This document shows, piece after piece, positions 45,992 to 55,476 of a stretch of 64,000 bases of DNA (positions are counted from its first letter, which is position 1; the number at the start of each line of letters is the position of its first letter). A model generated the notes under the pieces. It did not search any database. It was not told the origin of the DNA and was given only the letters and a program-made list of their open reading frames with translations. The DNA comes from Candidatus Cloacimonadota bacterium (GTDB lineage: Bacteria > Cloacimonadota > Cloacimonadia > Cloacimonadales > TCS61). Made by a program: the position numbers and the translations under genes. The stretch lies in NCBI GenBank assembly GCA_021734835.1, contig JAIPIH010000006.1:62001-126000 (forward strand), written 5' to 3'.

Positions 45992-47107
45992 ATGCAAAAA
46001 AGTATTAATTTGCTGATAACATTATTGGCAATTTTAGCTATTACAAGTTGTAATGCAGCAAAAAAAAATCAAGGTAAGGGCAAATTAGAGAGGAATAACA
46101 ACCATATCGTAGCCTTGGGAACAATAGTGATCAAACTAGAGGAAACCGGTGAGATTCAGCCTATCAGGGAAATAGAACAAAAATCTCAGGTCAGCGGCAA
46201 ACTTGTTAACTTTTTTATTGCTGAGGGTGATTATCTGCAAAAAGGGGATTTGATAGCAGAGATCGAACCCGATTATAATCAAGCTGATGCAATTCAAAGA
46301 ATTAACAGTAATTTAAAACTGGCAGAAATAGAGCTGGAAAATACTGAAAGTAAATATAATAAAAGAAAAAAATTGTTTGATGAAAATTTTATTTCTGAAT
46401 CAGAGCTTGATAATTATCATGATGCTTACATTACAGCCCAGATCAATTATAAATCAGCCTTAAAACAATATGAACTTATTAAGGAGATCGAATCAGAAAA
46501 TAACCTTTCCAAGTTATATTCAACTGCTTCAGGGACTATTATCCAGAAACCAGTAGAAGAGGGAGAGATGGTTGTATCAAGCTCCGGATCTTATTCAGCT
46601 GGTACAGTAATACTCAAACTTGCAGATCTGAGTAGAATGATCGTAAAAACCAAGATCAATGAAGTCGATATATCTAAAATAGAAGTTGGAATGAAAGTTG
46701 ATATCCAGGTCGATGCCTATCCATATGATAAGTTTAATGGTATTATCACAAAAATTGCTGCTATGGCTATAGATTATAATAACGTAAAAGTCTTTCCGGT
46801 GGAAATTGAACTTGAAGAAGTAGATAAAAAACTTAAACCTGGTATGACAGCAAATATCACTATAATTGGGGAAGAAAGGAAAGATATCGTAGTAATTCCG
46901 ATTCGATGTATATTTTCTGACGACAGTGGAAATGATATTGTCTACAAAGTCCAAAATGATACAATTGGTACCGGAACAATGATCAAAACAGGAATTAACA
47001 ATTTTCAGGAAGTTGAGATCATCGAAGGCTTGGCTGTTGGAGATACAATTTCTACCAAACAACCCAAGTCCAAAACTGATGTCGATATGGATATCAGATT
47101 TAATTAA
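45992..47107 (+). CDS. Periplasmic adaptor lipoprotein (HlyD/RND-type, MacA-like)
   Basis: A 371-residue lipoprotein (lipobox LAITSCNAA, cysteine at 20). It has the membrane-fusion-protein layout: lipoyl half-motif (QVSGKLVNFFIAEGDYLQKGDLIAEIEP), a long helical hairpin, the second lipoyl half (STASGTIIQKPVEEGEMV), a beta-barrel domain and a C-terminal membrane-proximal domain. Such adaptors link an inner-membrane ABC or RND pump to an outer-membrane channel. No pump gene follows here; the next gene is an unrelated broken gene. Confidence 0.88.
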   Translation: MQKSINLLITLLAILAITSCNAAKKNQGKGKLERNNNHIVALGTIVIKLEETGEIQPIREIEQKSQVSGKLVNFFIAEGDYLQKGDLIAEIEPDYNQADAIQRINSNLKLAEIELENTESKYNKRKKLFDENFISESELDNYHDAYITAQINYKSALKQYELIKEIESENNLSKLYSTASGTIIQKPVEEGEMVVSSSGSYSAGTVILKLADLSRMIVKTKINEVDISKIEVGMKVDIQVDAYPYDKFNGIITKIAAMAIDYNNVKVFPVEIELEEVDKKLKPGMTANITIIGEERKDIVVIPIRCIFSDDSGNDIVYKVQNDTIGTGTMIKTGINNFQEVEIIEGLAVGDTISTKQPKSKTDVDMDIRFN

Positions 47108-47168
47108 CTCAGTCAAATTTTAGAATAAAGTTTAACATGATACTAATATCTTTCTTAAGGAGGAAAAC

Positions 47169-48385
47169 GTGTATAAAACGATTTTTATTAGTATATTCTT
47201 TATTCTGATGTGTCATTTAAATGCCCAAAAACTGATAAAACACATAGATATTGTAAAAACTGCAGATAATATAACAGATATTTATCAAAATGAAAACACA
47301 GGTGAAATTTTCCGGCATTATTCCAATAAAATGGATCTTAAGCTGGGACTTGTAAGTGAACTTCTGGAGGAGAACGTTCAGGAAGGTATTATTTGGGAGA
47401 ATGGAAAGAAAGTACCATTTTCTAAAGGAGAACATCTGCTGGCTTCGAATAATGATTATATACTTACAATTAAAAATACCTGGGATACAAATAAAGAGAT
47501 ATTTGTTAATGAAGTAAGAAAGTACACTATTATCGGCAGAGCTTTGTTAGAGGCTGATGCAAAATTGAAGGTTCCTAAAGACCATGAAATCACCATGCTA
47601 ATAACGGTAATTTTATTATCATAGATTTTTCAGAAAATTTTGGTACGAATTTCAAAATTTATTCAGACAACATGGAATTATTAGCAGAATTTAAACCTTT
47701 CCTTTTAGGTTATAAAAATATTCAGTTTGCTGAAGATAATGGCATTCTCATTGCCGTTGCGTATCCAACAAAAACACATCATAGCAATAAACTAAAAATG
47801 TATTTCATCAATACTAATAATGGTAATCTCATAAGTGAAAAAGAAATATATGATAACTTTTCAACATCCGAGATCTTTGCATTAGATAATCTCTTTATCC
47901 TCTATGGTGAAGGTTGGATAAATGCGTTTGATGCAAAGGGTAACCTGAAATGGGATAGAACGTTTGATAAACCAATTTCAGTATTTGAAGATAATGAAAG
48001 CAAACTCATTTACATTGTAAGTAAAAGTAAAATATTCTGTTTGAAGAAAAAGAATGGTCGTACTAAGTGGATAAAAAAAATATCTGATTTTTATGAGTTG
48101 AATATTGATAAAATGTTGAAAAGTGTCGTTAAAATTACTGTCGTGCCGATGGGAATATATCGATTATTTGACGGTTCTGAGATCGGAGTAGTGGTGGGTC
48201 AAATGAAAGGAACAATAGGTGAAAGCAATTTAAAACATCAAATAATACTCCTAAGATTAGACAAAAAGGGAAAGTTTTTAGGTACTGTTGACCTGGCAGT
48301 AAAAAGCGTTGTATTTAAACTTATCTCAGAAAACGGGACATTTAAAATAATCACTGATGATCAGGTTAACACATATTCAAAGTAA
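47169..48385 (+). pseudogene. Exported beta-propeller-like protein broken by a 1-base frameshift
   Basis: A GTG start with AAGGAGG upstream opens a 151-codon frame (signal MYKTIFISIFFILMCHLNA) that stops at 47622-47624. The second part, whose first ATG is 47672, stays open back to 47588 in a different frame and reads NHHANNGNFIIIDFSENFG before it. Restoring one A in the A-run at 47587-47589 joins them into HENHHANNGNF and gives a protein of about 405 residues. The C-terminal part has repeated WD/PQQ-like blades (LFILYGEGWINAFDAKGNLKWDRTF, LIYIVSKSKIFCLKKKNGRTKW). So this is one exported protein, probably beta-propeller, split by a homopolymer deletion that could be real or an assembly error. 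Function unknown. Confidence 0.82.
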
Positions 48386-48393
48386 ATATTAAC

Positions 48394-48870
48394 CTATAAT
48401 AATTTCCTTAAAATACCGGTTTCTCGATCAAGAATATTTGTTTCAACACCAGCTTCAGAAAGCATTTCCTGTGCAAGTTTATCATCATATGGTTCCGTTA
48501 TATAGATAGTTTTGATCTCAGCATTGATCAATATCTTAGAACAAATAACGCAAGGTTGATTAGTACAATAAAGAGAAGCATTTCGAATGAAAGAACCATT
48601 AATAGCAGCTTGGATCACCGCATTTTGTTCTGCATGAACACCTCTGCACAATTCATGTCTAACACCGGAAGGAACGTCTAGTTGTTCTCGTAAACATCCG
48701 GTTTCCGAGCAATGTCTGATATGTTTTGGTGCACCATTGTATCCGGAAGAAACAATCTGATTAGCTAAAACAATGATTGCTCCTACTTTTCTTCGCAGAC
48801 AGGTCGAGCGGCGGCTTGCTAAATATGCCATTTCAATAAAATATTGATGCCAATTAGGTCTATTTTTCAT
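48394..48870 (-). CDS. dCMP deaminase (ComEB-like)
   Basis: A 158-residue zinc-dependent deaminase converting dCMP to dUMP for thymidylate synthesis. The catalytic motif is GVHAEQNAV and the zinc ligands lie in [27 protein letters not shown] and [12 protein letters not shown] match the dCMP deaminase class. ATG 48870 has AGAGGG just upstream; an ATG at 48897 would add nine basic residues. It overlaps the tsaB end by 11 bp. It is not TadA, since the HAE context and length are those of dCMP deaminase. Confidence 0.92.
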   Translation of the reverse strand: MKNRPNWHQYFIEMAYLASRRSTCLRRKVGAIIVLANQIVSSGYNGAPKHIRHCSETGCLREQLDVPSGVRHELCRGVHAEQNAVIQAAINGSFIRNASLYCTNQPCVICSKILINAEIKTIYITEPYDDKLAQEMLSEAGVETNILDRETGILRKLL

Positions 48871-49564
48871 TTTCCCTCTTTTTTTTAATTTTTTCATTGC
48901 GAATGAGTTCTGCTTGTGATTTCCTCAAATAATACGGTTCCAGTGATGATATTTGATTAAAATCATATTCTGGGATTTCCCTTTCTAAAACAATACTGAT
49001 CAGAGTTGAGGCTAAAGGAACATTTTGATGCTCTTGACAAAAGAGGAAGTCTATTCCATTATCTAAAATTTCCTGTTTATATAACTTACCGCCATCTCCT
49101 ACAATGATTACTGGTACATCAATCATACTTAAAAACTGTTTTGGAGTTGAATTCCTTGCTGCAATCAGTACCTGCATTTCTGGTGTAAATAGTGCAGCAT
49201 AAACTTCAGACATCTTAGCATCGATGATTGTGAGTATATTTCTGTGAGTAGGTATAACATTGTGAGCAAGCATTTCTAACGTATTGATCGGTTCTAACGG
49301 AATTTCATTTGCTAAACAAATGCCCTTTGCAGTTGCAAGTCCAATCCGAATACTTGTAAAAGAACCCGGACCATTGGCTAAGGTTACAAGGTTAATCTCA
49401 GAAATATCTAATTTTGAATTTTTAAGTCCGGCCTCTATTTGCGGTAAAAGTCTTTCAGAATGAGTAGTTTTAATATCCAGATGGTTAATATAAGAAATAT
49501 GATCAGCTTTATAAATAGCAATACTTCCTGAAGTTGAGGTTGTGCTCAAAGCAAGAATATTCAA
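48860..49564 (-). CDS. tsaB: tRNA threonylcarbamoyladenosine biosynthesis protein TsaB
   Basis: A 234-residue ASKHA-fold protein needed, with TsaD and TsaE, for the t6A37 modification of tRNAs. It starts [15 protein letters not shown], and has [14 protein letters not shown] and the hallmark [20 protein letters not shown]. The start is a TTG with AAGGAGAAT upstream. A promoter-like TTGACT-N19-TTTG sits just upstream. The dCMP deaminase gene is coupled downstream. Confidence 0.94.
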   Translation of the reverse strand: MNILALSTTSTSGSIAIYKADHISYINHLDIKTTHSERLLPQIEAGLKNSKLDISEINLVTLANGPGSFTSIRIGLATAKGICLANEIPLEPINTLEMLAHNVIPTHRNILTIIDAKMSEVYAALFTPEMQVLIAARNSTPKQFLSMIDVPVIIVGDGGKLYKQEILDNGIDFLFCQEHQNVPLASTLISIVLEREIPEYDFNQISSLEPYYLRKSQAELIRNEKIKKKRENEK

Positions 49565-49592
49565 ATTTATTCTCCTTCATTAATTTCGAATA

Positions 49593-49621
49593 CAAATTTG
49601 AATAGAAATAGTAATAGTCAA
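49593..49621 (-). promoter_or_regulatory. Candidate promoter for tsaB
   Basis: On the minus strand TTGACT (49621 to 49616) is followed after exactly 19 nt by TTTG (49596 to 49593), 29 bp before the tsaB start. It is a clean match to the recurrent motif. Confidence 0.42.
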
Positions 49622-49747
49622 GCAAGAAATTAAAGTGTTTTTTCAATAACTGAAATATAAAGACATATGAAAAAAATCTTTTAAAATTAACTTTACTTGC
49701 TGACTTGAAAAATACAATTTGTTCCTTAGATTTTTGATGGAGATATA

Positions 49748-50635
49748 ATGAAGAAATCGCTGCAGAGTAAGCTAGAATTTTTCTTTTTTAAGGGTTTTAT
49801 TAAATGTTTTAAAGTAATTCCATATCAAGTTGTTCGAGCTTTCCTGGCAAATATCTTTGTTATCGGAGCTAGAATTTTTAATATCCGTTATGCTCTCGCA
49901 AAAAAACAATTAAAGCTTGTATATCCAGAGAAATCGAATAGAGAAATCAAAAAAATAATTAATCAAATGTATTATCATATGGGTATTACTACTGCTGAAA
50001 CATATTTTGGAAATAAAGAGGAACTTTTTAAAACTTGCGAAATTAGAGGATGGGACAATCTGAAAAAAGCGGTTGAAAGAGGACAAGGCGTTATTTTAGT
50101 TACCGGCCATCTGGGAAATTGGGAACTGGCCGGCAGGTATATCGCAGCAAATATTGATATGGCTGTTGTGGGGAAAAAACAAAGAAATCGATATTTTGAT
50201 GAATACACAAATGCATTGAGATTACAAGATAATATAATAGTGATCAGAAAGAAGAATGCATTAAAACCAATCTTGAAGCTGCTGAAAGAGGGTTATATCA
50301 TTAGTCTATTGATGGATCAAAATGCCGGGAAAAATGGAATCTTAACTGATTTTTTAGGATATGAAGCGTCAACTTTTGTAGGTGCTGCAAAGATATCTAT
50401 CAAAACAGGATGTCCGATTGTACCAGCTTATGCAATCAGAAAAAAAGATGGAAGCCATATCTTTATATGTGAAGAAATCATCGAATCACAAGCATATAAC
50501 AATAACTTAGAAGATATAAAAAAATTAACAGAGATTGTCTCAAAAACAATTGAAAAACATATACATCAGTATCCTCATTTATGGTTTTGGGTGCATAAGC
50601 GTTGGAAAGGAAGCGGGAAAGCAAGGCAGATATAA
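49748..50635 (+). CDS. Lipid A acyltransferase-like protein (LpxL/HtrB family)
   Basis: A 295-residue inner-membrane-associated acyltransferase. The HX4E catalytic motif appears as GHLGNWE at about residue 118. LMDQNAGKNGILTDFLGYEASTFVG and PHLWFWVHKRWK are typical of the LpxL/LpxM late acyltransferases that add secondary acyl chains to lipid A. A hydrophobic N-terminal segment gives membrane association. This supports an outer membrane with lipid A or a related glycolipid. GGAGAT precedes the ATG. Confidence 0.9.
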   Translation: MKKSLQSKLEFFFFKGFIKCFKVIPYQVVRAFLANIFVIGARIFNIRYALAKKQLKLVYPEKSNREIKKIINQMYYHMGITTAETYFGNKEELFKTCEIRGWDNLKKAVERGQGVILVTGHLGNWELAGRYIAANIDMAVVGKKQRNRYFDEYTNALRLQDNIIVIRKKNALKPILKLLKEGYIISLLMDQNAGKNGILTDFLGYEASTFVGAAKISIKTGCPIVPAYAIRKKDGSHIFICEEIIESQAYNNNLEDIKKLTEIVSKTIEKHIHQYPHLWFWVHKRWKGSGKARQI

Positions 50636-50684
50636 TGCTTTACAATGAAAATAACTCATACAAAATTGCAGATAGGAGTTTTGC

Positions 50685-52658
50685 ATGAATAAGATATTCT
50701 TGATTTTGATGCTAGTGGGTTTTTCCGTCTTGAGTTCCGTTGAATACAATGAGGGTACTGGTAAAAATATTAAACCGGCAGTTCGCGACTCCTTGTTCTA
50801 TTACCATACAAATTCAGATGATCAACACTGGTATGGAAGCAGCAGTTGGGCAGTTAAATTTGAATTTAATGAATACTATGCCGGAATGGATTCTCTTACA
50901 TTTTCTGTTGATGGTGCATATATTTATCTGCCCGGAACAAACGGCTCCGATCCAATGGAGATCAGACTATGTCAAGACAGCTACAACCAACCTCTTACAG
51001 AACCGGAAGATGTATTATTTTCTCAATCTGTAGCTGCGGCAGACCTTCAATATCAAGACTGGAATTTTATCCCTTTTTCACAATCATTTACAGATACGAC
51101 TTTATGGCTGCTAGTTGATTATCCTACCAATCAGACAAATCAATTCATTTCCGCTTCCAACTGTGGAGGTTCACAGAGCTATATTCCCATAGATGGTTAC
51201 TATTACAGCATGTATAGTATGAGTTATAATTCAGAATTCCTGTTTAGTATATCAGGAAGTTTTCAAACTGAAGGAACTGATCTTGATTTGATCTCTGTAG
51301 AATGGGAAGGTGATATCAGCCCGGGAAGTTCTATTCATCCCAAATTCACAATTAAAAATAATTCAAATTATCAGGTTAGTAATAGTTACATCATTATTCA
51401 GCTGGAAGACCCTACCGAAATATATGATCTGTTTTATTCAGCAGACAGCACAGTTTGCTCTCGTATATATCTGCCCACAATAAATAGTAACGAAACAAAG
51501 ATCATTGCAACAAGTGACAGTCTTGTGTATTATCTTCCGGACAGGTCTGCTCAATTCAGAGCTGTGGCAGAACTTTTTTGTGAAACAGATAGTCTGACCC
51601 AGAATAATATCTGTGAAGATGAATTTAATGTGTACAATGAAACATTAGAAAATGTAATGCTAGAGAATGCCGTTCAGTTGGATGATCAAAACTCAAATAA
51701 TGTCTGGTTGGCACAGGATAGCATCCTTGATACTTCAAATTCCATTGTAATAAATTATTTTGCAGATTTCAATAATCAACCATTTTATACTGAAGATTCT
51801 TATTTAAGGTATAGTTTTTATGATCTTATGGGATTCCCGACTACTATTTTTAACGGTGACGATAGAATACTTGGCTACACTTCCAATTATAATTCAGAGT
51901 TGGAAGAGCTTTATAATTCTGCTTTTTCAAATCCTAACACTTTCATTCAGTCCGATTCATTATTTGCTTACACGAATGAGCAGAACAATGTATCCTTCCA
52001 TTACCTATTAAACAGTTCAGGTACTTTACTATTTGAAGATTTCATAAATGAATTAACAGTATTCGTTGGAATTATTGAGAATGTAATTGATGAGCCGGGT
52101 ATTCCCAGTGGATTCGTGATACCGGTATTTAGAGCGCTTTTGGGCGATAATAGTGCAGCTCAATTATTAACTGGTGATGAAATTTCAGATTCTGTTAATT
52201 TTAATATGAATGATTATTCTATTATTACTCAGGATCAGGATAATTGTGAAGTAGTACTTTGGCTGCAAAACAATATTTCAAAAGAAATTTATTATGTTGA
52301 CACACTGCCATTTACCCTGTTTCAACCTGGCTTAGTTAATGCAGTTGAGACAAATATTCCAACTACAAATTATAAGTTTATAAGTTTTCCTAATCCAGCA
52401 AAATTATCGGAAGGTTTGAATATACAATTTTCGGTCAATAATACTTTGCAAAGCGTGGAATTAAAAATCCATAATATCAGAGGACAACTTGTTAAAACTA
52501 TAGTACAGGAAGTTTCTTCAAAAAGCACAACTTTTGTTTGGGATGGTACTGACAACAAAAATAAAAATGTGAGTAGCGGAATTTACTTAATGCAGATCAA
52601 GGCAAATATTAACGGTAAGAAAGTGAAATTTTATAAAAAAGCACTAATGGTAAAATAA
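50685..52658 (+). CDS. Secreted Omp28-like protein with FlgD-like C-terminal sorting domain
   Basis: A 657-residue exported protein (signal MNKIFLILMLVGFSVLSS). Residues 35-200 form a beta-rich region. Around 330-540 a thioredoxin-like segment recalls Omp28-related proteins (LMGFPTTIFNGDDRIL, then YNSAFSNP). The last 80 residues (FPNPAKLSEGLNIQFSV, VELKIHNIRGQLVKT, GTDNKNKNVSSGIYLMQIKA) form a FlgD-Ig/type IX-style sorting domain. It is therefore probably surface-attached or secreted. Substrate or partner unknown. GGAG precedes ATG 50685. Confidence 0.82.
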   Translation: MNKIFLILMLVGFSVLSSVEYNEGTGKNIKPAVRDSLFYYHTNSDDQHWYGSSSWAVKFEFNEYYAGMDSLTFSVDGAYIYLPGTNGSDPMEIRLCQDSYNQPLTEPEDVLFSQSVAAADLQYQDWNFIPFSQSFTDTTLWLLVDYPTNQTNQFISASNCGGSQSYIPIDGYYYSMYSMSYNSEFLFSISGSFQTEGTDLDLISVEWEGDISPGSSIHPKFTIKNNSNYQVSNSYIIIQLEDPTEIYDLFYSADSTVCSRIYLPTINSNETKIIATSDSLVYYLPDRSAQFRAVAELFCETDSLTQNNICEDEFNVYNETLENVMLENAVQLDDQNSNNVWLAQDSILDTSNSIVINYFADFNNQPFYTEDSYLRYSFYDLMGFPTTIFNGDDRILGYTSNYNSELEELYNSAFSNPNTFIQSDSLFAYTNEQNNVSFHYLLNSSGTLLFEDFINELTVFVGIIENVIDEPGIPSGFVIPVFRALLGDNSAAQLLTGDEISDSVNFNMNDYSIITQDQDNCEVVLWLQNNISKEIYYVDTLPFTLFQPGLVNAVETNIPTTNYKFISFPNPAKLSEGLNIQFSVNNTLQSVELKIHNIRGQLVKTIVQEVSSKSTTFVWDGTDNKNKNVSSGIYLMQIKANINGKKVKFYKKALMVK

Positions 52659-52660
52659 AT

Positions 52661-53731
52661 ATGAAAAAAATAAATATATTTAATAAGAAATATACAGAGT
52701 TGACCGGCTGTATTCATAATCATACTCAGTATTCATTTGATTCAAAAGCAAAACTTAAGACCATAGTTAAAGCAGCTGAAAAGAACGGACTAGATTATAT
52801 AACAATAAATGATCACCGAACTTGCGCCGTCCTTGATGATCAGGTAATTAATAATAATAAAGATATGATGATAATAATCGGTTGTGAAATAAATGATCCT
52901 GACAATAATAACCACCTGCTCGTCTTTAATTCTGATAAGATCATTATTGGAGAAAGTGCGAAAACATATATTGACTATTATTCCGGAACTGAAGCTGTCA
53001 CCTTTATTGCTCATCCCTTAGAAAACAGAGCATCCAAACGTTTCCGAAAATACATTTGGACGGATTTAAAGGTAGACAGTTTTGACGGTATCGAAATATG
53101 GAATTATCTTTCTGAGTGGATCGGGAAATTAAATCCGCTGCTAAATGGCATTTGGCTCATTTTATTCCCAACTCTATTTGTTAAAAAACCACTTTCTAAA
53201 GTCATGAAATATTGGGATGATCTTAATAAAGCAGGGAAAAGAAGATCTGCTATTGGTAGTGTAGATGCACATGCGGGAAGTGTTAAAAAATGCGGTATTA
53301 AATTATCCTTTTTATCGCATAATGCACTTTTCAAGTCAATCCGAACAAATGTTTTGATTCCTGAACCTTCATTAATTTCTCAGAAAAATATACTAACTGC
53401 CTTAAAGAATGGTAACAGTTATATAGTGAACTATAAAATTGGAGAACCGTATAATTTCTATGCCGGAATTGCTTCTGAAGATGGCGGTAATGCGACTTTC
53501 GGGCAGGAAATCAAATACACTAAAGGCATGAAATATTACTTCAGATTACCAAAAATAGCTAGAGTTAAATTATTTAAAGATGGAAAAAAAATTGCTTCTA
53601 AACTTGACGAGAAAGGTGAATTCATTATTGAACAAAATGGAAACTACAGATTGGAAATTTACAGATTTGGTTTTGGCTGGATTTTTACAAATAACATATA
53701 TGTAACTAAGGAAGGTTCTTATGAGCAGTAA
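52661..53731 (+). CDS. PHP-domain metal-dependent phosphoesterase
   Basis: A 356-residue protein with a PHP fold: GCIHNHTQYSFDS (metal His pair), ITINDHRTC, IIGCEIN, FIAHPLENRAS and GSVDAHAGSVKKCG. These metal-binding motifs are typical of the PHP family that hydrolyses phosphate esters. The last 80 residues form a beta-rich extension. It follows the previous gene by only 2 bp, has no obvious ribosome-binding site, and overlaps yhaM by 11 bp. The substrate is unknown. Confidence 0.87.
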   Translation: MKKINIFNKKYTELTGCIHNHTQYSFDSKAKLKTIVKAAEKNGLDYITINDHRTCAVLDDQVINNNKDMMIIIGCEINDPDNNNHLLVFNSDKIIIGESAKTYIDYYSGTEAVTFIAHPLENRASKRFRKYIWTDLKVDSFDGIEIWNYLSEWIGKLNPLLNGIWLILFPTLFVKKPLSKVMKYWDDLNKAGKRRSAIGSVDAHAGSVKKCGIKLSFLSHNALFKSIRTNVLIPEPSLISQKNILTALKNGNSYIVNYKIGEPYNFYAGIASEDGGNATFGQEIKYTKGMKYYFRLPKIARVKLFKDGKKIASKLDEKGEFIIEQNGNYRLEIYRFGFGWIFTNNIYVTKEGSYEQ

Positions 53732-54668
53732 AATATTTGTTAAAGAGTTAAAAGATCATTTGAATAAAGAGATCATCAGCAGCTTTTTAGTAACAGAAAA
53801 GATATTGCGCGAAGGAGCAAAAGATTTTTTCATCAGGTTAAAGCTAGCTGATAATACTGGATCAGTAGTTGGTAATGTTTGGAATAATGCTCAGGCTATT
53901 GCCGAGAAGTTTGAGGAAGGTGATGTCGTACAGGTAAAAGGTTTCATAATTACTTATAAAGCACAATTGCAGATCACAGTAAATAAAATAACAAAAATAC
54001 CTCCGGAAGAATATGATCTCCAGGAATATTTAGAAACTTCATCAAAAGACATGAATAAACTTTCTGATAAATTATTTCAATATATTGATAAAGTCAAAAA
54101 TAAATATTTAAATCAGTTACTAACAACGATCTTCGAGGATAAGGAATTTTATACAAAATTTACTCAAGCTCCGGCAGCTAAAAGTTGGCATCATAATTAT
54201 ATAGGCGGTTTGCTTGAACACACTATAACAGTTACCGGATTATGTGATTACGCTTCTCATACCTACAATGCAGACAAGGATCTGTTATTAACCGGAGCTA
54301 TCCTGCATGATATTGGAAAAGTTTTCGAATATCGTGTTATACCTAATATAGAATTCACTCCGGAAGGAAGACTTGTCGGACATATCCCGTTGGGTGATAA
54401 TTTCGTTGCAGATAAAGTCAAAGGGATTAATAATTTCCCGCAAGATCTACTGATGAAACTTCGTCACTTGATCTTAGCACATCATGGTGAATACGAAAAG
54501 GCTTCTGCCAGACTTCCTCAAACTTTGGAAGCGACCATATTACACCAAGCAGATAACTTTGATGCACAATCCATTGGAGTACAACAGCTTAAAGATGCGG
54601 TAACAGATGACAATGCTGTCTGGACAGAGTTCGACAGATTAAATTCCAGATATTACTATATTAAATAA
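53721..54668 (+). CDS. yhaM: 3'-5' exoribonuclease YhaM-like (OB fold + HD)
   Basis: A 315-residue protein with an N-terminal OB-fold (SSFLVTEKILREGAKDFFIRLKLADNTGSVVGNVW) and a C-terminal HD domain (GGLLEHTITVTGLC, LLTGAILHDIGKV, LAHHGEYEKASARLPQTLEA). This is the YhaM layout, a 3'-5' exonuclease acting on RNA. AAGGAAGG precedes the ATG. A WalJ-like MBL gene follows by 1 bp, and a PHP gene precedes it, so nucleic-acid turnover genes are grouped here. Confidence 0.92.
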   Translation: MSSKIFVKELKDHLNKEIISSFLVTEKILREGAKDFFIRLKLADNTGSVVGNVWNNAQAIAEKFEEGDVVQVKGFIITYKAQLQITVNKITKIPPEEYDLQEYLETSSKDMNKLSDKLFQYIDKVKNKYLNQLLTTIFEDKEFYTKFTQAPAAKSWHHNYIGGLLEHTITVTGLCDYASHTYNADKDLLLTGAILHDIGKVFEYRVIPNIEFTPEGRLVGHIPLGDNFVADKVKGINNFPQDLLMKLRHLILAHHGEYEKASARLPQTLEATILHQADNFDAQSIGVQQLKDAVTDDNAVWTEFDRLNSRYYYIK

Positions 54669-54669
54669 C

Positions 54670-55455
54670 ATGTTTCAAACTTCAGTATTAGCTAGCGGCA
54701 GCAAAGGTAATTCCATACTAATAAGAACAGAGAGAACTAAATTATTAATTGATGCCGGTCTTAGTGGTAAGAAGATCTTCGAATTTATCCAATCTATAAA
54801 ACTTGATATAAATAAACTGCAGGGAGTCGTCGCAAGCCACGAACATAGTGATCATATTAAGGGTGCCGGAATAATCTGCAGAAAGTTTAATATACCACTT
54901 TTTATCACAAAAAGCACTTATTCTGCCTGTAAAGATAGGATCGGTAATCTAACCAGCGGTCTTGTCTTTTTTGAAAACGGCTCAACTTTTCAAATTGGGG
55001 ATATTATTGTTAGAGCTTTTCAATCATCACATGATGTGATAGATGGAAGTAATTTCACTTTTTCAAAAGTTGGTGATAAAACCAGAAAGTTATCTATTGC
55101 AACGGATCTTGGATTCAGTTCTAAATTGATGCTAAATCAGCTTGAGGATTCTACTTCAATAATTTTAGAGAGCAATCATGATATCAAAATGTTGCTTGAG
55201 GGAACCTATCCTCCGCATTTAAAGCAAAGAATTAAAAGTAATCAAGGGCATCTCTCTAACGATCAGGCTGTAGGAGTAGTATCGAAAGTCGTACATCAGG
55301 GCTTAAAAAATATTATTCTTGCCCATTTAAGCGAAGAAAATAATCTTCCGGAAAAAGCTGAACAGTTGATGAGGGATTATTTGAATAGTATTAATCATGA
55401 AGTTGAACTTATAGTGGCATCTCAATATAAATCTACAAAATTGATTGATGTTTAA
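54670..55455 (+). CDS. MBL-fold metallo-hydrolase (WalJ/YycJ-like)
   Basis: A 261-residue metallo-beta-lactamase-fold protein. The HxHxDH motif is SHEHSDHIKG. It starts with LASGSKGNSILIRT, has LLIDAGLSGK, SSHDVIDGSNFTF, ILESNHDIKML and GHLSNDQA, all typical of the YycJ/WalJ group, thought to act on DNA or nucleotides. It follows yhaM by 1 bp and has no obvious ribosome-binding site, so its translation is probably coupled. Confidence 0.9.
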   Translation: MFQTSVLASGSKGNSILIRTERTKLLIDAGLSGKKIFEFIQSIKLDINKLQGVVASHEHSDHIKGAGIICRKFNIPLFITKSTYSACKDRIGNLTSGLVFFENGSTFQIGDIIVRAFQSSHDVIDGSNFTFSKVGDKTRKLSIATDLGFSSKLMLNQLEDSTSIILESNHDIKMLLEGTYPPHLKQRIKSNQGHLSNDQAVGVVSKVVHQGLKNIILAHLSEENNLPEKAEQLMRDYLNSINHEVELIVASQYKSTKLIDV

Positions 55456-55476
55456 TTTTCAAATTAAAGGATTAAA

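Noticed and set aside
46595-47116. 173-codon open frame opposite the adaptor lipoprotein
   Set aside because: Shadow frame: the sense strand encodes a full HlyD-type protein; the antisense product is Phe/Tyr/Ile-rich without motifs.
48394-48870. TadA-type tRNA deaminase that could edit tRNA-Leu(AAG)
   Set aside because: Motifs and length ([23 protein letters not shown]) are those of dCMP deaminase, not TadA.
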